A stretch of DNA of 64,000 bases, taken from assembly GCA_965197275.1 (NCBI GenBank), contig CBDAMQ010000031.1, positions 310,001 through 374,000 on the forward strand, given 5' to 3'. The position numbers and the translations under genes were made by a program. Each line of letters opens with the position of its first letter. Positions within the stretch are counted from its first letter, which is position 1. The stretch comes from DASCOT01 sp965197275. GTDB lineage: Bacteria; Acidobacteriota; UBA890; WLXD01. Below the pieces are notes generated by a model that was given only the letters and a program-made list of their open reading frames with translations, was not told the DNA's origin and did no database searches. This document shows positions 43,557-50,372 of the stretch, piece by piece.

Positions 43557-43720
43557 CTCGTCGACGAAGCGTCATAGGTCAGCCGCGCTGGCGCGGTCGG
43601 GGTTCCGCACATCGTTGTTTCGAACGTCGCCGCACCGTACGCCCGTTTGCCCTCGAGAGCGCTCAAACGCCGTGGTGGCTCCGGCACTGGAAACACGGTC
43701 CCGTGACGTGCTAGCGTCAT

Positions 43721-43741
43721 GCTAACTGTAGTTAAGTTAGC
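43721..43741. promoter_or_regulatory. Palindromic operator candidate for the downstream PadR
   Basis: GCTAACT and AGTTAGC flank a 7-bp spacer (GTAGTTA). An outer imperfect pair, CTAGCGTCA (43711-43719) and TGACGTTAG (43747-43755), almost shares its centre. The site lies 29 bp before the PadR start codon and close to its AGGAGG ribosome binding site, as expected for autorepression. Confidence 0.6.
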
Positions 43742-43769
43742 TCGATTGACGTTAGGAGGGAATTTTTCC

Positions 43770-44207
43770 ATGGCGGCGGAATCCGGACGAGCAGGGGTAG
43801 GCGGGGTGGCGCCGCCCACGGGCGAACCCGAGGATGTCCAGGGTATCGACACCCTCCTACCGCTGCCGCAGCTGGCCTTCCAGGTGTTGTTGGCGCTGGC
43901 GGCGGGGCACAACCACGGCTATGGCATCGCCAAGGAGATCGAGCTCAACACCGGCGGTCGCACGCGACCCGGCACCGGCTCGCTGTATCTGTCGATGGCG
44001 AAGCTGAAGGATCAAACATTGATCGAGCCGTGCGATCCGCCGCCCAGCACTGGGCGGTCGGATGCGCGCCGCCGCTACTATCGGTTGACGACGGCTGGCC
44101 GCGCCGCCGCCGCTGCCGAGGGACGACGGCTGGCGCGGTTGGTGCGGCTCGCGCGCCAGCGAGACTTGCTGACCGCCGGGGAGTTGGCCGCGGAGGAGGC
44201 CTGCTAA
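43770..44207 (+). CDS. PadR-family transcriptional regulator
   Basis: This 145-residue protein starts at MAAESGRAG; a near-perfect GGAGGG lies 9 nt upstream, so the longer open frame (from 43719) is not the real start. The winged helix reads LAFQVLLALAAGHNHGYGIAKEIE, then TGSLYLSMAKLKDQTLIEP and RRRYYRLTTAGRAAAAAE, the standard PadR pattern (H-G-Y-x-I and R-x-Y-x-L-T-x-G). It is followed after two bases by the ADOP-N/TonB chimera, which is therefore its likely target. A palindromic operator candidate lies just upstream. Confidence 0.9.
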   Translation: MAAESGRAGVGGVAPPTGEPEDVQGIDTLLPLPQLAFQVLLALAAGHNHGYGIAKEIELNTGGRTRPGTGSLYLSMAKLKDQTLIEPCDPPPSTGRSDARRRYYRLTTAGRAAAAAEGRRLARLVRLARQRDLLTAGELAAEEAC

Positions 44208-44209
44208 CC

Positions 44210-45145
44210 GTGCGTGCACCCTCGCGCGTCTACCGGCTGCTCGTCGACTGGGCGCTTCCGCGCTGGATGCGCAGTGCCTGGGGCGACGACCTGATCGCCA
44301 CATTCGAAGCACGCCGTGGCGAGATCGGTGGTTGTGGTTGGCCGCGGCGCCTCTCGTTCTGGTTACAAGAAACGGGCTCCTTGGCACGCGTTGCTGCTGC
44401 TGGCAGGGTTCGGCGGCGACGGATCCGGATCGACGACAGGTATACCCAAACGCCTGAGGGGAAGCCGTTCCGGATTCGTCGTCCGCCGCATGACACACGG
44501 TCGTTACGCGTCGCCTGGGTAATCGCCATCAGCGTCCACTTCGGCCTCTTCACAGCCGTTTGGCCGGTTGGCGACCGGGTCGTGGAAGCGCGGCCGCGGC
44601 ACGCCCTGGTGGTCATCCGCCGCCTTCCGCCGTCGCCACCACCGGAGCGTAAAATCGAACGGCGGCCGGTGCGTCGCGACGCGCCGCTGGTTCCGATTCC
44701 GGACCCGACGCCGGATGAGCCCGAGATCATCATCGAGCTACCGGATTTCGAGCCCACGCTCACCGATGTTGCCGATCTCGTTTTTGTCGGCATTCCGGTT
44801 CCGGTGCCCCCGCAGCCGGCTCCGGAGCCAATCCCAGAGCCGGTCCCCGAACCGAGTGTCTATCGCGGTGGGGTAGACGTAGAGCGGCCGCGGCTGGTCG
44901 CCAGCCCGCAGCCGCAATACTCCGACCTGGCCCGTTGGGCGCGCCTGGAGTGCACGGTTGTTCTCGAGGCAATGATCGGTGTCCAGGGCCGCGTCGCCGA
45001 TCTGCACGTCGTTGAGCCCTGCCGGCTTGGGCTCACCGATGCCGCCGTGGTCGCGGTATCGCAGTGGCGCTATGAGCCGACGTTGGTGAACGGTAGACGT
45101 GTCCCCGTAAGCGTGCGCGTCACGGTGCGTTTCCACCTGGATTGA
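44210..45145 (+). CDS. Chimeric protein: ADOP permease N-terminal module fused to TonB
   Basis: This 311-residue protein starts at a GTG with GGAGGAGG about 10 nt upstream. Residues 1-75 (SRVYRLLVDWALPRWMRSAW, GDDLIATFEARR, WPRRLSFWLQETGSLARV) match the cytoplasmic N-terminal module that normally precedes ADOP permeases paired with PadR. Instead of permease domains, a single membrane helix (98-118) is followed by a proline-rich spacer (139-216, e.g. PQPAPEPIPEPVPEP) and a TonB C-terminal domain (222-311: PRLVASPQPQYSDLARWA, then WRYEPTLVNGRRVPV). Cys248 and Cys271 could form a disulfide. The TonB half would contact outer-membrane receptors or proteins. Confidence 0.8.
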   Translation: MRAPSRVYRLLVDWALPRWMRSAWGDDLIATFEARRGEIGGCGWPRRLSFWLQETGSLARVAAAGRVRRRRIRIDDRYTQTPEGKPFRIRRPPHDTRSLRVAWVIAISVHFGLFTAVWPVGDRVVEARPRHALVVIRRLPPSPPPERKIERRPVRRDAPLVPIPDPTPDEPEIIIELPDFEPTLTDVADLVFVGIPVPVPPQPAPEPIPEPVPEPSVYRGGVDVERPRLVASPQPQYSDLARWARLECTVVLEAMIGVQGRVADLHVVEPCRLGLTDAAVVAVSQWRYEPTLVNGRRVPVSVRVTVRFHLD

Positions 45146-45183
45146 GCTCCAGCAGGTTGTGACGGAATTATGTGATCTAAACC

Positions 45184-45212
45184 TTGACCGATCGTTCTGT
45201 GTTTGCTATGTT
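45184..45212 (+). promoter_or_regulatory. Sigma-70-type promoter of the TetR gene with overlapping operator
   Basis: TTGACC (45184-45189) and TATGTT (45207-45212) are separated by exactly 17 bp. The predicted transcription start falls within about two bases of the ATG at 45220, so the mRNA would be leaderless. The operator-like GACCGATCGTTCT (45186-45198) overlaps the -35 box and resembles GACTGATCGTTCC at 45830-45842. Confidence 0.65.
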
Positions 45213-45219
45213 GGGCACC

Positions 45220-45807
45220 ATGACACGCGGACCGGACAAGCAATTCGATCGCGACGAGGCGCTCGGAAGAGCCATGCAGCTGTTCTGGACGAACGGCTAC
45301 GAGGCCACCGGGGTCACCGAGCTGCTCGACGCCATGGGCATCGGTCGCCAGAGCATGTACGACACCTTCGGCAACAAACGCGACCTGTTCGTGGAATCGC
45401 TGAACCTGTACGTCAGCCGCCAGGTGGGGCAGATGCGCTCGATTCTTCGCGCCCCCGGATCGGGCCTGGCGAACCTCCAGCAGCTAATCGGCCTGTGGGA
45501 GCAAATGGGTCGCGAGCAGGATTGCGGCTGCCTAGTGGGCAACACCGTGGCTGAGCTCGGACCCCACGACGCCGAAATCGGTTCCTGTGTCGGTCGCGCC
45601 TTGGAGTCACTGCGAGGAGACTTCGTCGCGACCGTGCAAAGGGCGCAGGCGGACGGCGAGATCGCCGGCCATCTGGATCCGGAAGATCTGGGGAATCTGA
45701 TGATCGTGGCGGCGCAGGGAGCCGCCCTGTTAAGCAAGGTGCCGGAGAAGAAGGACCTCGCCATTGGCGCCATGCGTGGGCTGCTGAGCGCGCTTCAAGC
45801 GGCGTGA
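45220..45807 (+). CDS. TetR/AcrR-family transcriptional regulator
   Basis: This 195-residue protein starts at MTRGPDKQFDRDEALGRA, the usual TetR entry, rather than at the upstream ATG at 45184, which coincides with the -35 box. The HTH is ALGRAMQLFWTNGYEATGVT followed by MGIGRQSMYDTFGNKRDLF. The ligand domain includes CGCLVGNTVAEL, as in the AcrR/TetR_C subgroup with a conserved C-x-G/L-x-N motif. It probably represses its own promoter and the RND-LolA gene 78 bp downstream, since both have the GATCGTTC motif. Confidence 0.9.
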   Translation: MTRGPDKQFDRDEALGRAMQLFWTNGYEATGVTELLDAMGIGRQSMYDTFGNKRDLFVESLNLYVSRQVGQMRSILRAPGSGLANLQQLIGLWEQMGREQDCGCLVGNTVAELGPHDAEIGSCVGRALESLRGDFVATVQRAQADGEIAGHLDPEDLGNLMIVAAQGAALLSKVPEKKDLAIGAMRGLLSALQAA

Positions 45808-45829
45808 GCTTTTTTTCGTTCTAAATATG

Positions 45830-45842
45830 GACTGATCGTTCC
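45830..45842. promoter_or_regulatory. TetR operator candidate upstream of the RND-LolA gene
   Basis: GACTGATCGTTCC matches the GACCGATCGTTCT in the tetR promoter at 11 of 13 positions. It sits 43 bp upstream of the RND start in an AT-richer stretch that also has a TTTTTTT run (45810-45816). Confidence 0.55.
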
Positions 45843-45884
45843 AAGTAACCGCGGGCAACCGCACGAACAGAAGGGAAGGTAGCA

Positions 45885-48800
45885 ATGTCGCCAGGTAAGA
45901 CGGGAATCATGGACCGCGTGGCGCTGCGTCTCGCGGATACGGTGCTGGCCCACCCGTGGAAGGTCGTGCTGATCACACTCTTGTTGGTCGCGGCGGCCGG
46001 CGGTGGAGCCCAGCATCTCGAGTTCGCCAACAACTATCGCGTCTTCTTCAGTCCGGAGAACCCGGAGCTGGTGGCCTTCGAGGAGTTCCAGGCCACGTAC
46101 ACGAAGAACGACAACATCCTGTTCGTGCTGCAGCCCGCCGCCGGCGACGTGTTTGCTCCCGAGTTGCTGTCGGACATCGAGTGGCTTACCGCTGAGGCAT
46201 CGCGGATTCCCTACGCCATTCGCGTCGACTCGGTGACCAACTTTCAGCACAGCTGGGCGGATGGCGACGAGCTGACGGTCGAGGACCTCGTTCGAGATGC
46301 ACCCTCAATGGCGGTTAACGAGCTGTCGCGCCGCCGCGAAATTGCGCTCGCGGAGCCGCTCCTGCGCGACAACCTGCTGTCGCCCGACGCCCGCACTACC
46401 GGCGTCAACGTAACCCTCCAGTACCCCGAGGAGAGCCTTACGGAGGTGCCCGCTGCGGTCTCCCATGCGCGTGATCTCGCCCAGCAACTACGGGCGCGGC
46501 AGCCTGGCCTGACGGTTGCGCTCAGCGGCGTGTCGATGCTCAACAACGCCTTCGCAGAGGCCGGCGAACAGGACGCCATGTCGTTGATGCCGGCAATGTT
46601 CCTGGTGCTGGTGATATTCATGCTGCTGGTGCTGCGCAGCCTCGCCGGGACCGCCGGCACGCTCGCCGTGATCGCGTTTGCCACCGTCACGGCCATGGGG
46701 CTCGCCGGCTACGCGGGGCTGAAGCTCAATCCGATCTCGGTGACCGCGGTGGTCATCATCATGACGCTCGGTTTGGCCGACAGTGTCCATGTGCTGGTGA
46801 CGGTTCGCCAGACGTTGTCGGAGGGGAGGTCCAAGATCGATGCGTTGCGTGAGTCGCTGCGCGTCAACCTGGTGGCGCTGATCGTCACCAGCGTCACCAC
46901 CATCATTGGCTTCCTGGCGCTCAACTTCTCGGACGCCCCGCCGTTCCGGGACATGGGGAACATCACCGCGGTCGGCATCGCGGCGGCCCTGTTGTACTCA
47001 GTGGTTTTCCTGCCGGCGTTCCTGAGCCTGGTTCCGCTCCGCGCTCCGGCTCCGTCAAGTGGGCAGCACGGCATGGCAGCGCCGCTCGGCGCGCTCGCTG
47101 AGCTCGTCATCCGAAGGCACCGCGCGGTGCTCACCACGATGGTCATCTTGGCGGTGGCGCTGATGGCGATGGTGCCGCTGGTCGATCTGAACGACGAATT
47201 CGTCAAGTATTTCGATTATCGCGTCGAGTTCCGTGGCGATGCCGAGTGGGGCATGGAGAACCTCAACGGTATCTACCTCATCGAGTACTCGGTGGAGGCC
47301 GATGGCCCGGAGGGGATCAGCGATCCGGTCTATCTGGAGAACCTCGAGCGCTTCACGGGTTGGCTGCGACAGCAGCCCGAAGAGCAGCACGTGTACAGCT
47401 ACACCGACGTCATCAAGCGGCTCAACAAGAACATGCACGGCGACGATGACGGCTGGTACCGGATGCCGGACGACAGGCAGCTTGGTGCTCAGTACCTGCT
47501 GCTGTACGAGCTGTCGTTGCCGTATGGGCTCGATCTGAACGACCGCATCAGCATCGACAAGTCGGCCACGCGAGTAACCGCCACGGTCGGTGACCTACCC
47601 ACCAGCGCGATCCGCGAGCTACTCGATCGATCCAAGAACTGGCTGCGGGCCGAAACGCCGGCGTACATGCACGCAGAGCCCACCGGCGCCTCGGTGATGT
47701 TCGCGTACATCTCACAGCGCAACATCGAGAGCATGCTGGGCGGCAACGTGGTGGCGGTGCTGTTGATCTCGGCAGTCATCATGCTGGCGTTGTGGAGCGT
47801 ATCGATCGGCGCCCTCAGCCTGATCCCCAACGCGGTTCCCATTCTGATGACCTTCGGCGTGTGGGCGCTGTTGGTGGGGCAGGTGGGAATGGCCGCCGCA
47901 ACCGTCTCGGCCACCTCGCTGGGCATCGTCGTCGACGACTCGGTGCACTTCCTCACCAAGTACTTGCGAGCGCGCCGCGAGAAGGGCCTCGATCAGGCCG
48001 ACGCGGTGCGCTACGCCTTCGATACCGTCGGCCGCGCCCTCGTCAGCACCACGGTGATCCTGTCGTTCGGGTTCGCTGTACTGGCCTTCTCCAGCTTCCG
48101 CATCAACGCGCAGATGGGCCTGCTGACCGCCATCGCGGTGCTGCTCGCCCTGGTAACCGACCTGTTGTTACTTCCGGCCTTGTTGTTGATCGGCCACAAA
48201 TCCACTGCAAAGGAGACCGACATGACCATCTCATCGACGAACTGGCGTTTGGGAGGAGCACCGACGGCGCTCGCTCTGGCCGCGTTGCTCGGCGCTGGCA
48301 CTTCCGTTGCCTACGCTCAGAGCACCGCAGACCCGATCAACGGTCCTGGCCGAACGCCGACCGCGGCCGAGAAGGGTTACCAGATCGCGGCGCGGGCCGA
48401 CCGCAGCGATCGAGGCTATCTGGACAGCGACGTCGAGCTGACCATGCTGCTGCGCAACGCTGCCGGCAAGGAGACGACGCGAGTGCTGCGGATTCTTACC
48501 CTCGAGGTCCCGCAGGACGACCTCGGCGATCGCAGCCTAGTGGTCTTCGACAGCCCGGCCGACATCGAGGGCACGGCGTTGTTGTCACACGCCAAGATCC
48601 TCGATCCGGATGACCAGTGGCTCTACTTGCCGGCGCTCAAGCGCGTGAAGCGGATCTCCTCGGTGAACAAATCCGGTCCGTTCGTCGGCAGCGAATTCGC
48701 CTTCGAGGACTTCACCGCACTGGAGCTCGAGAAGTACGAGTACCTCTTCGTTGGCCAGGAGCCCTGTGGCGAGCTCACCTGCGACGTTCTCAAGCGCACG

Positions 48801-49085
48801 CCGCGCTACGAGCACTCCGGCTATACGAAGCAGGTCTCGTGGGTCGACCAGCGCGATTTCCAGATCCGCAAGGTCGATTTCTACGGACGCCGCGGGGAGT
48901 TGCTCAAAACCCTCGAGCTGACTGACTACCGGCAGTACGACGGTGCGTACTGGCGACCGCTCCTGATGCGGATGGTCAACCACCAGACCGGCAAGTCGAC
49001 CGATCTGAACTACACCGACTACCGCTTCGGCAACGGGCTCGGGGAGTCCGACTTCGTTCGCGGCGCCCTGCAGCGGTTGCGATAG
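45885..49085 (+). CDS. RND/MMPL-family exporter fused in frame to a LolA-like outer-membrane lipoprotein-sorting protein
   Basis: This 1066-residue frame has two parts. Residues 1-779 are a complete RND/MMPL transporter: first helix near 27-45, periplasmic loops, two SSD-like helix bundles (LGLADSVHVLVTV and LGIVVDDSVHFLTKYLRARR) and a last helix ending LLLLPALLLIGHKS. Residues 780-1066 begin with Met780 and have their own signal-like helix (LALAALLGAGTSVAYAQS), followed by a LolA/LolB-type beta sheet domain (WLYLPALKRVKRISSVNKSG, FVGSEFAFEDF, TCDVLKRTPRYEHSGY). Such proteins usually occur as separate adjacent genes. AAGGAG lies 6 nt before Met780, so internal initiation is possible. Substrate probably lipid or lipoprotein. 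Confidence 0.85.
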   Translation: MSPGKTGIMDRVALRLADTVLAHPWKVVLITLLLVAAAGGGAQHLEFANNYRVFFSPENPELVAFEEFQATYTKNDNILFVLQPAAGDVFAPELLSDIEWLTAEASRIPYAIRVDSVTNFQHSWADGDELTVEDLVRDAPSMAVNELSRRREIALAEPLLRDNLLSPDARTTGVNVTLQYPEESLTEVPAAVSHARDLAQQLRARQPGLTVALSGVSMLNNAFAEAGEQDAMSLMPAMFLVLVIFMLLVLRSLAGTAGTLAVIAFATVTAMGLAGYAGLKLNPISVTAVVIIMTLGLADSVHVLVTVRQTLSEGRSKIDALRESLRVNLVALIVTSVTTIIGFLALNFSDAPPFRDMGNITAVGIAAALLYSVVFLPAFLSLVPLRAPAPSSGQHGMAAPLGALAELVIRRHRAVLTTMVILAVALMAMVPLVDLNDEFVKYFDYRVEFRGDAEWGMENLNGIYLIEYSVEADGPEGISDPVYLENLERFTGWLRQQPEEQHVYSYTDVIKRLNKNMHGDDDGWYRMPDDRQLGAQYLLLYELSLPYGLDLNDRISIDKSATRVTATVGDLPTSAIRELLDRSKNWLRAETPAYMHAEPTGASVMFAYISQRNIESMLGGNVVAVLLISAVIMLALWSVSIGALSLIPNAVPILMTFGVWALLVGQVGMAAATVSATSLGIVVDDSVHFLTKYLRARREKGLDQADAVRYAFDTVGRALVSTTVILSFGFAVLAFSSFRINAQMGLLTAIAVLLALVTDLLLLPALLLIGHKSTAKETDMTISSTNWRLGGAPTALALAALLGAGTSVAYAQSTADPINGPGRTPTAAEKGYQIAARADRSDRGYLDSDVELTMLLRNAAGKETTRVLRILTLEVPQDDLGDRSLVVFDSPADIEGTALLSHAKILDPDDQWLYLPALKRVKRISSVNKSGPFVGSEFAFEDFTALELEKYEYLFVGQEPCGELTCDVLKRTPRYEHSGYTKQVSWVDQRDFQIRKVDFYGRRGELLKTLELTDYRQYDGAYWRPLLMRMVNHQTGKSTDLNYTDYRFGNGLGESDFVRGALQRLR
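48210..48224 (+). promoter_or_regulatory. Internal ribosome binding site and start codon inside the RND-LolA frame
   Basis: AAGGAG (48210-48215), a 6-nt spacer and ATG (48222-48224) precede a classic signal peptide beginning MTISSTNWRLGGAPT. It would produce a 287-residue exported LolA-like protein independently of the 1066-residue fusion. No stop codon separates the two reading frames. Confidence 0.65.
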
Positions 49086-49125
49086 CAGGGCTCCGAGCGA
49101 GCACATGCAGCAGAGGGTTCGTACG

Positions 49126-50316
49126 ATGCGATTCGCGACACTCATGGTCGCCGCCGGCGCCGTCCTGCTGGGCGGCGCCGGTGAGGCGGCGGCACAAGGG
49201 TTCGATCTCAGCGGCTTTGCGGCCTTCGAGCCGCGACTGTTCGTGCAGTCGCCGCAGATCGAGCGCCAGTTCTCGGGCCTGCAGCTGTCGGGGCTGCTGG
49301 CGCCGGAGATCGGCTATCGGACCACCGATCGTCAGCACCAGTTCAAGCTGTCGCTGTTCGTTCGTGTTGACTCACGCGACGACGAGCGTACGCACTTCGA
49401 CCTGCGGGAGGCCTACTGGCGCACCGTCCAGGGTAACTGGGAGGTCCTGGCGGGCTTCAACACCGTGTTCTGGGGCGTTACCGAGTCGCGCCACCTAGTC
49501 GACGTGATCAACCAGACGGACGTGCTCGAGGACATCGACGACGAGGACAAGCTCGGCCAGGCGATGGTGAACGTCGGCTGGCAGCGCGACTGGGGTCGGC
49601 TCGACGCTTTCCTGCTGCTGGGTTTCCGCGAGCGGAGGTTCGCAGCTCCGGAAGGCCGTCCCGGGCTCCCGCTGCCGGTCCGTCGGCGGGGGCGCTTTTC
49701 GGATAGCCGGCGCGATGTCGATCTGGCGTTGCGCTATTCGCACTACCTGGGTGACTGGGATGTCGGTGTGCATCTGTTCCGGGGCACGAGTCGCGAGCCC
49801 GCCTTTGTTGTCGGCGACAACGGTGACTCGTTGGTGCCGACGTATCGCAACATCAACCAGGCAGGGGTGGATCTGCAGTACACCCGGGGCGCATGGCTGT
49901 GGAAGCTGGAGAGCATCGTTCGCGAGGGTGAGGGGAGGACGTTCGGCGCAGCCGTGGCCGGTTTCGAGTACACGCTGTATCAGCTCGGCGCTGGTGCTGC
50001 CGACCTCGGCCTGCTGGCGGAGTTTCTGGTCGACGGCCGCGATGCCAGCGCCCCTGTCACGCCGTTCGATCACGATCTGTTCGTCGGCGGACGCCTGGCA
50101 CTCAACGACGTGCAGGACACCCAGGTGCTCGCCGGCGCGGTGATCGACGTTCAGGACGGCTCCACTGCGGCGCGTGTGGAGGCGGAGCGACGTATCTCCG
50201 ATCATCTGGATCTGGAGCTCGAAGGCCGCTTCTTCATTGCCGTCGACCCGTCCAACACCCTGCGGCCATTCCACCGCGACAGCTTCTTGAACCTCAGGCT
50301 GTCCTGGTTCTTCTGA
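49126..50316 (+). CDS. Outer-membrane beta-barrel protein (DUF1302-like) of the RND-LolA operon
   Basis: The 396-residue start MRFATLMVAAGAVLLGG is preferred because GAGGG lies 8 nt upstream; an ATG seven codons earlier (49105) is also possible. The signal peptide ends GEAAAQG near residue 25. The mature chain consists of alternating aromatic/polar strands (FEPRLFVQSPQI, GYRTTDRQHQFKLSLFVRVD, LREAYWRTVQGNWEVLAGFN, VGVHLFRG) and ends NLRLSWFF with C-terminal Phe, typical of BamA-dependent barrels. The context, just after the RND and LolA-like units, matches three-part systems of RND transporter, outer-membrane sorting protein and barrel. It is probably a porin-like exit. Confidence 0.82.
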   Translation: MRFATLMVAAGAVLLGGAGEAAAQGFDLSGFAAFEPRLFVQSPQIERQFSGLQLSGLLAPEIGYRTTDRQHQFKLSLFVRVDSRDDERTHFDLREAYWRTVQGNWEVLAGFNTVFWGVTESRHLVDVINQTDVLEDIDDEDKLGQAMVNVGWQRDWGRLDAFLLLGFRERRFAAPEGRPGLPLPVRRRGRFSDSRRDVDLALRYSHYLGDWDVGVHLFRGTSREPAFVVGDNGDSLVPTYRNINQAGVDLQYTRGAWLWKLESIVREGEGRTFGAAVAGFEYTLYQLGAGAADLGLLAEFLVDGRDASAPVTPFDHDLFVGGRLALNDVQDTQVLAGAVIDVQDGSTAARVEAERRISDHLDLELEGRFFIAVDPSNTLRPFHRDSFLNLRLSWFF

Positions 50317-50372
50317 TCCGCTGGCGGCCTGGCGCGGCATCCACGACATATGCAGTCGTCGCCGCCGCGCTG

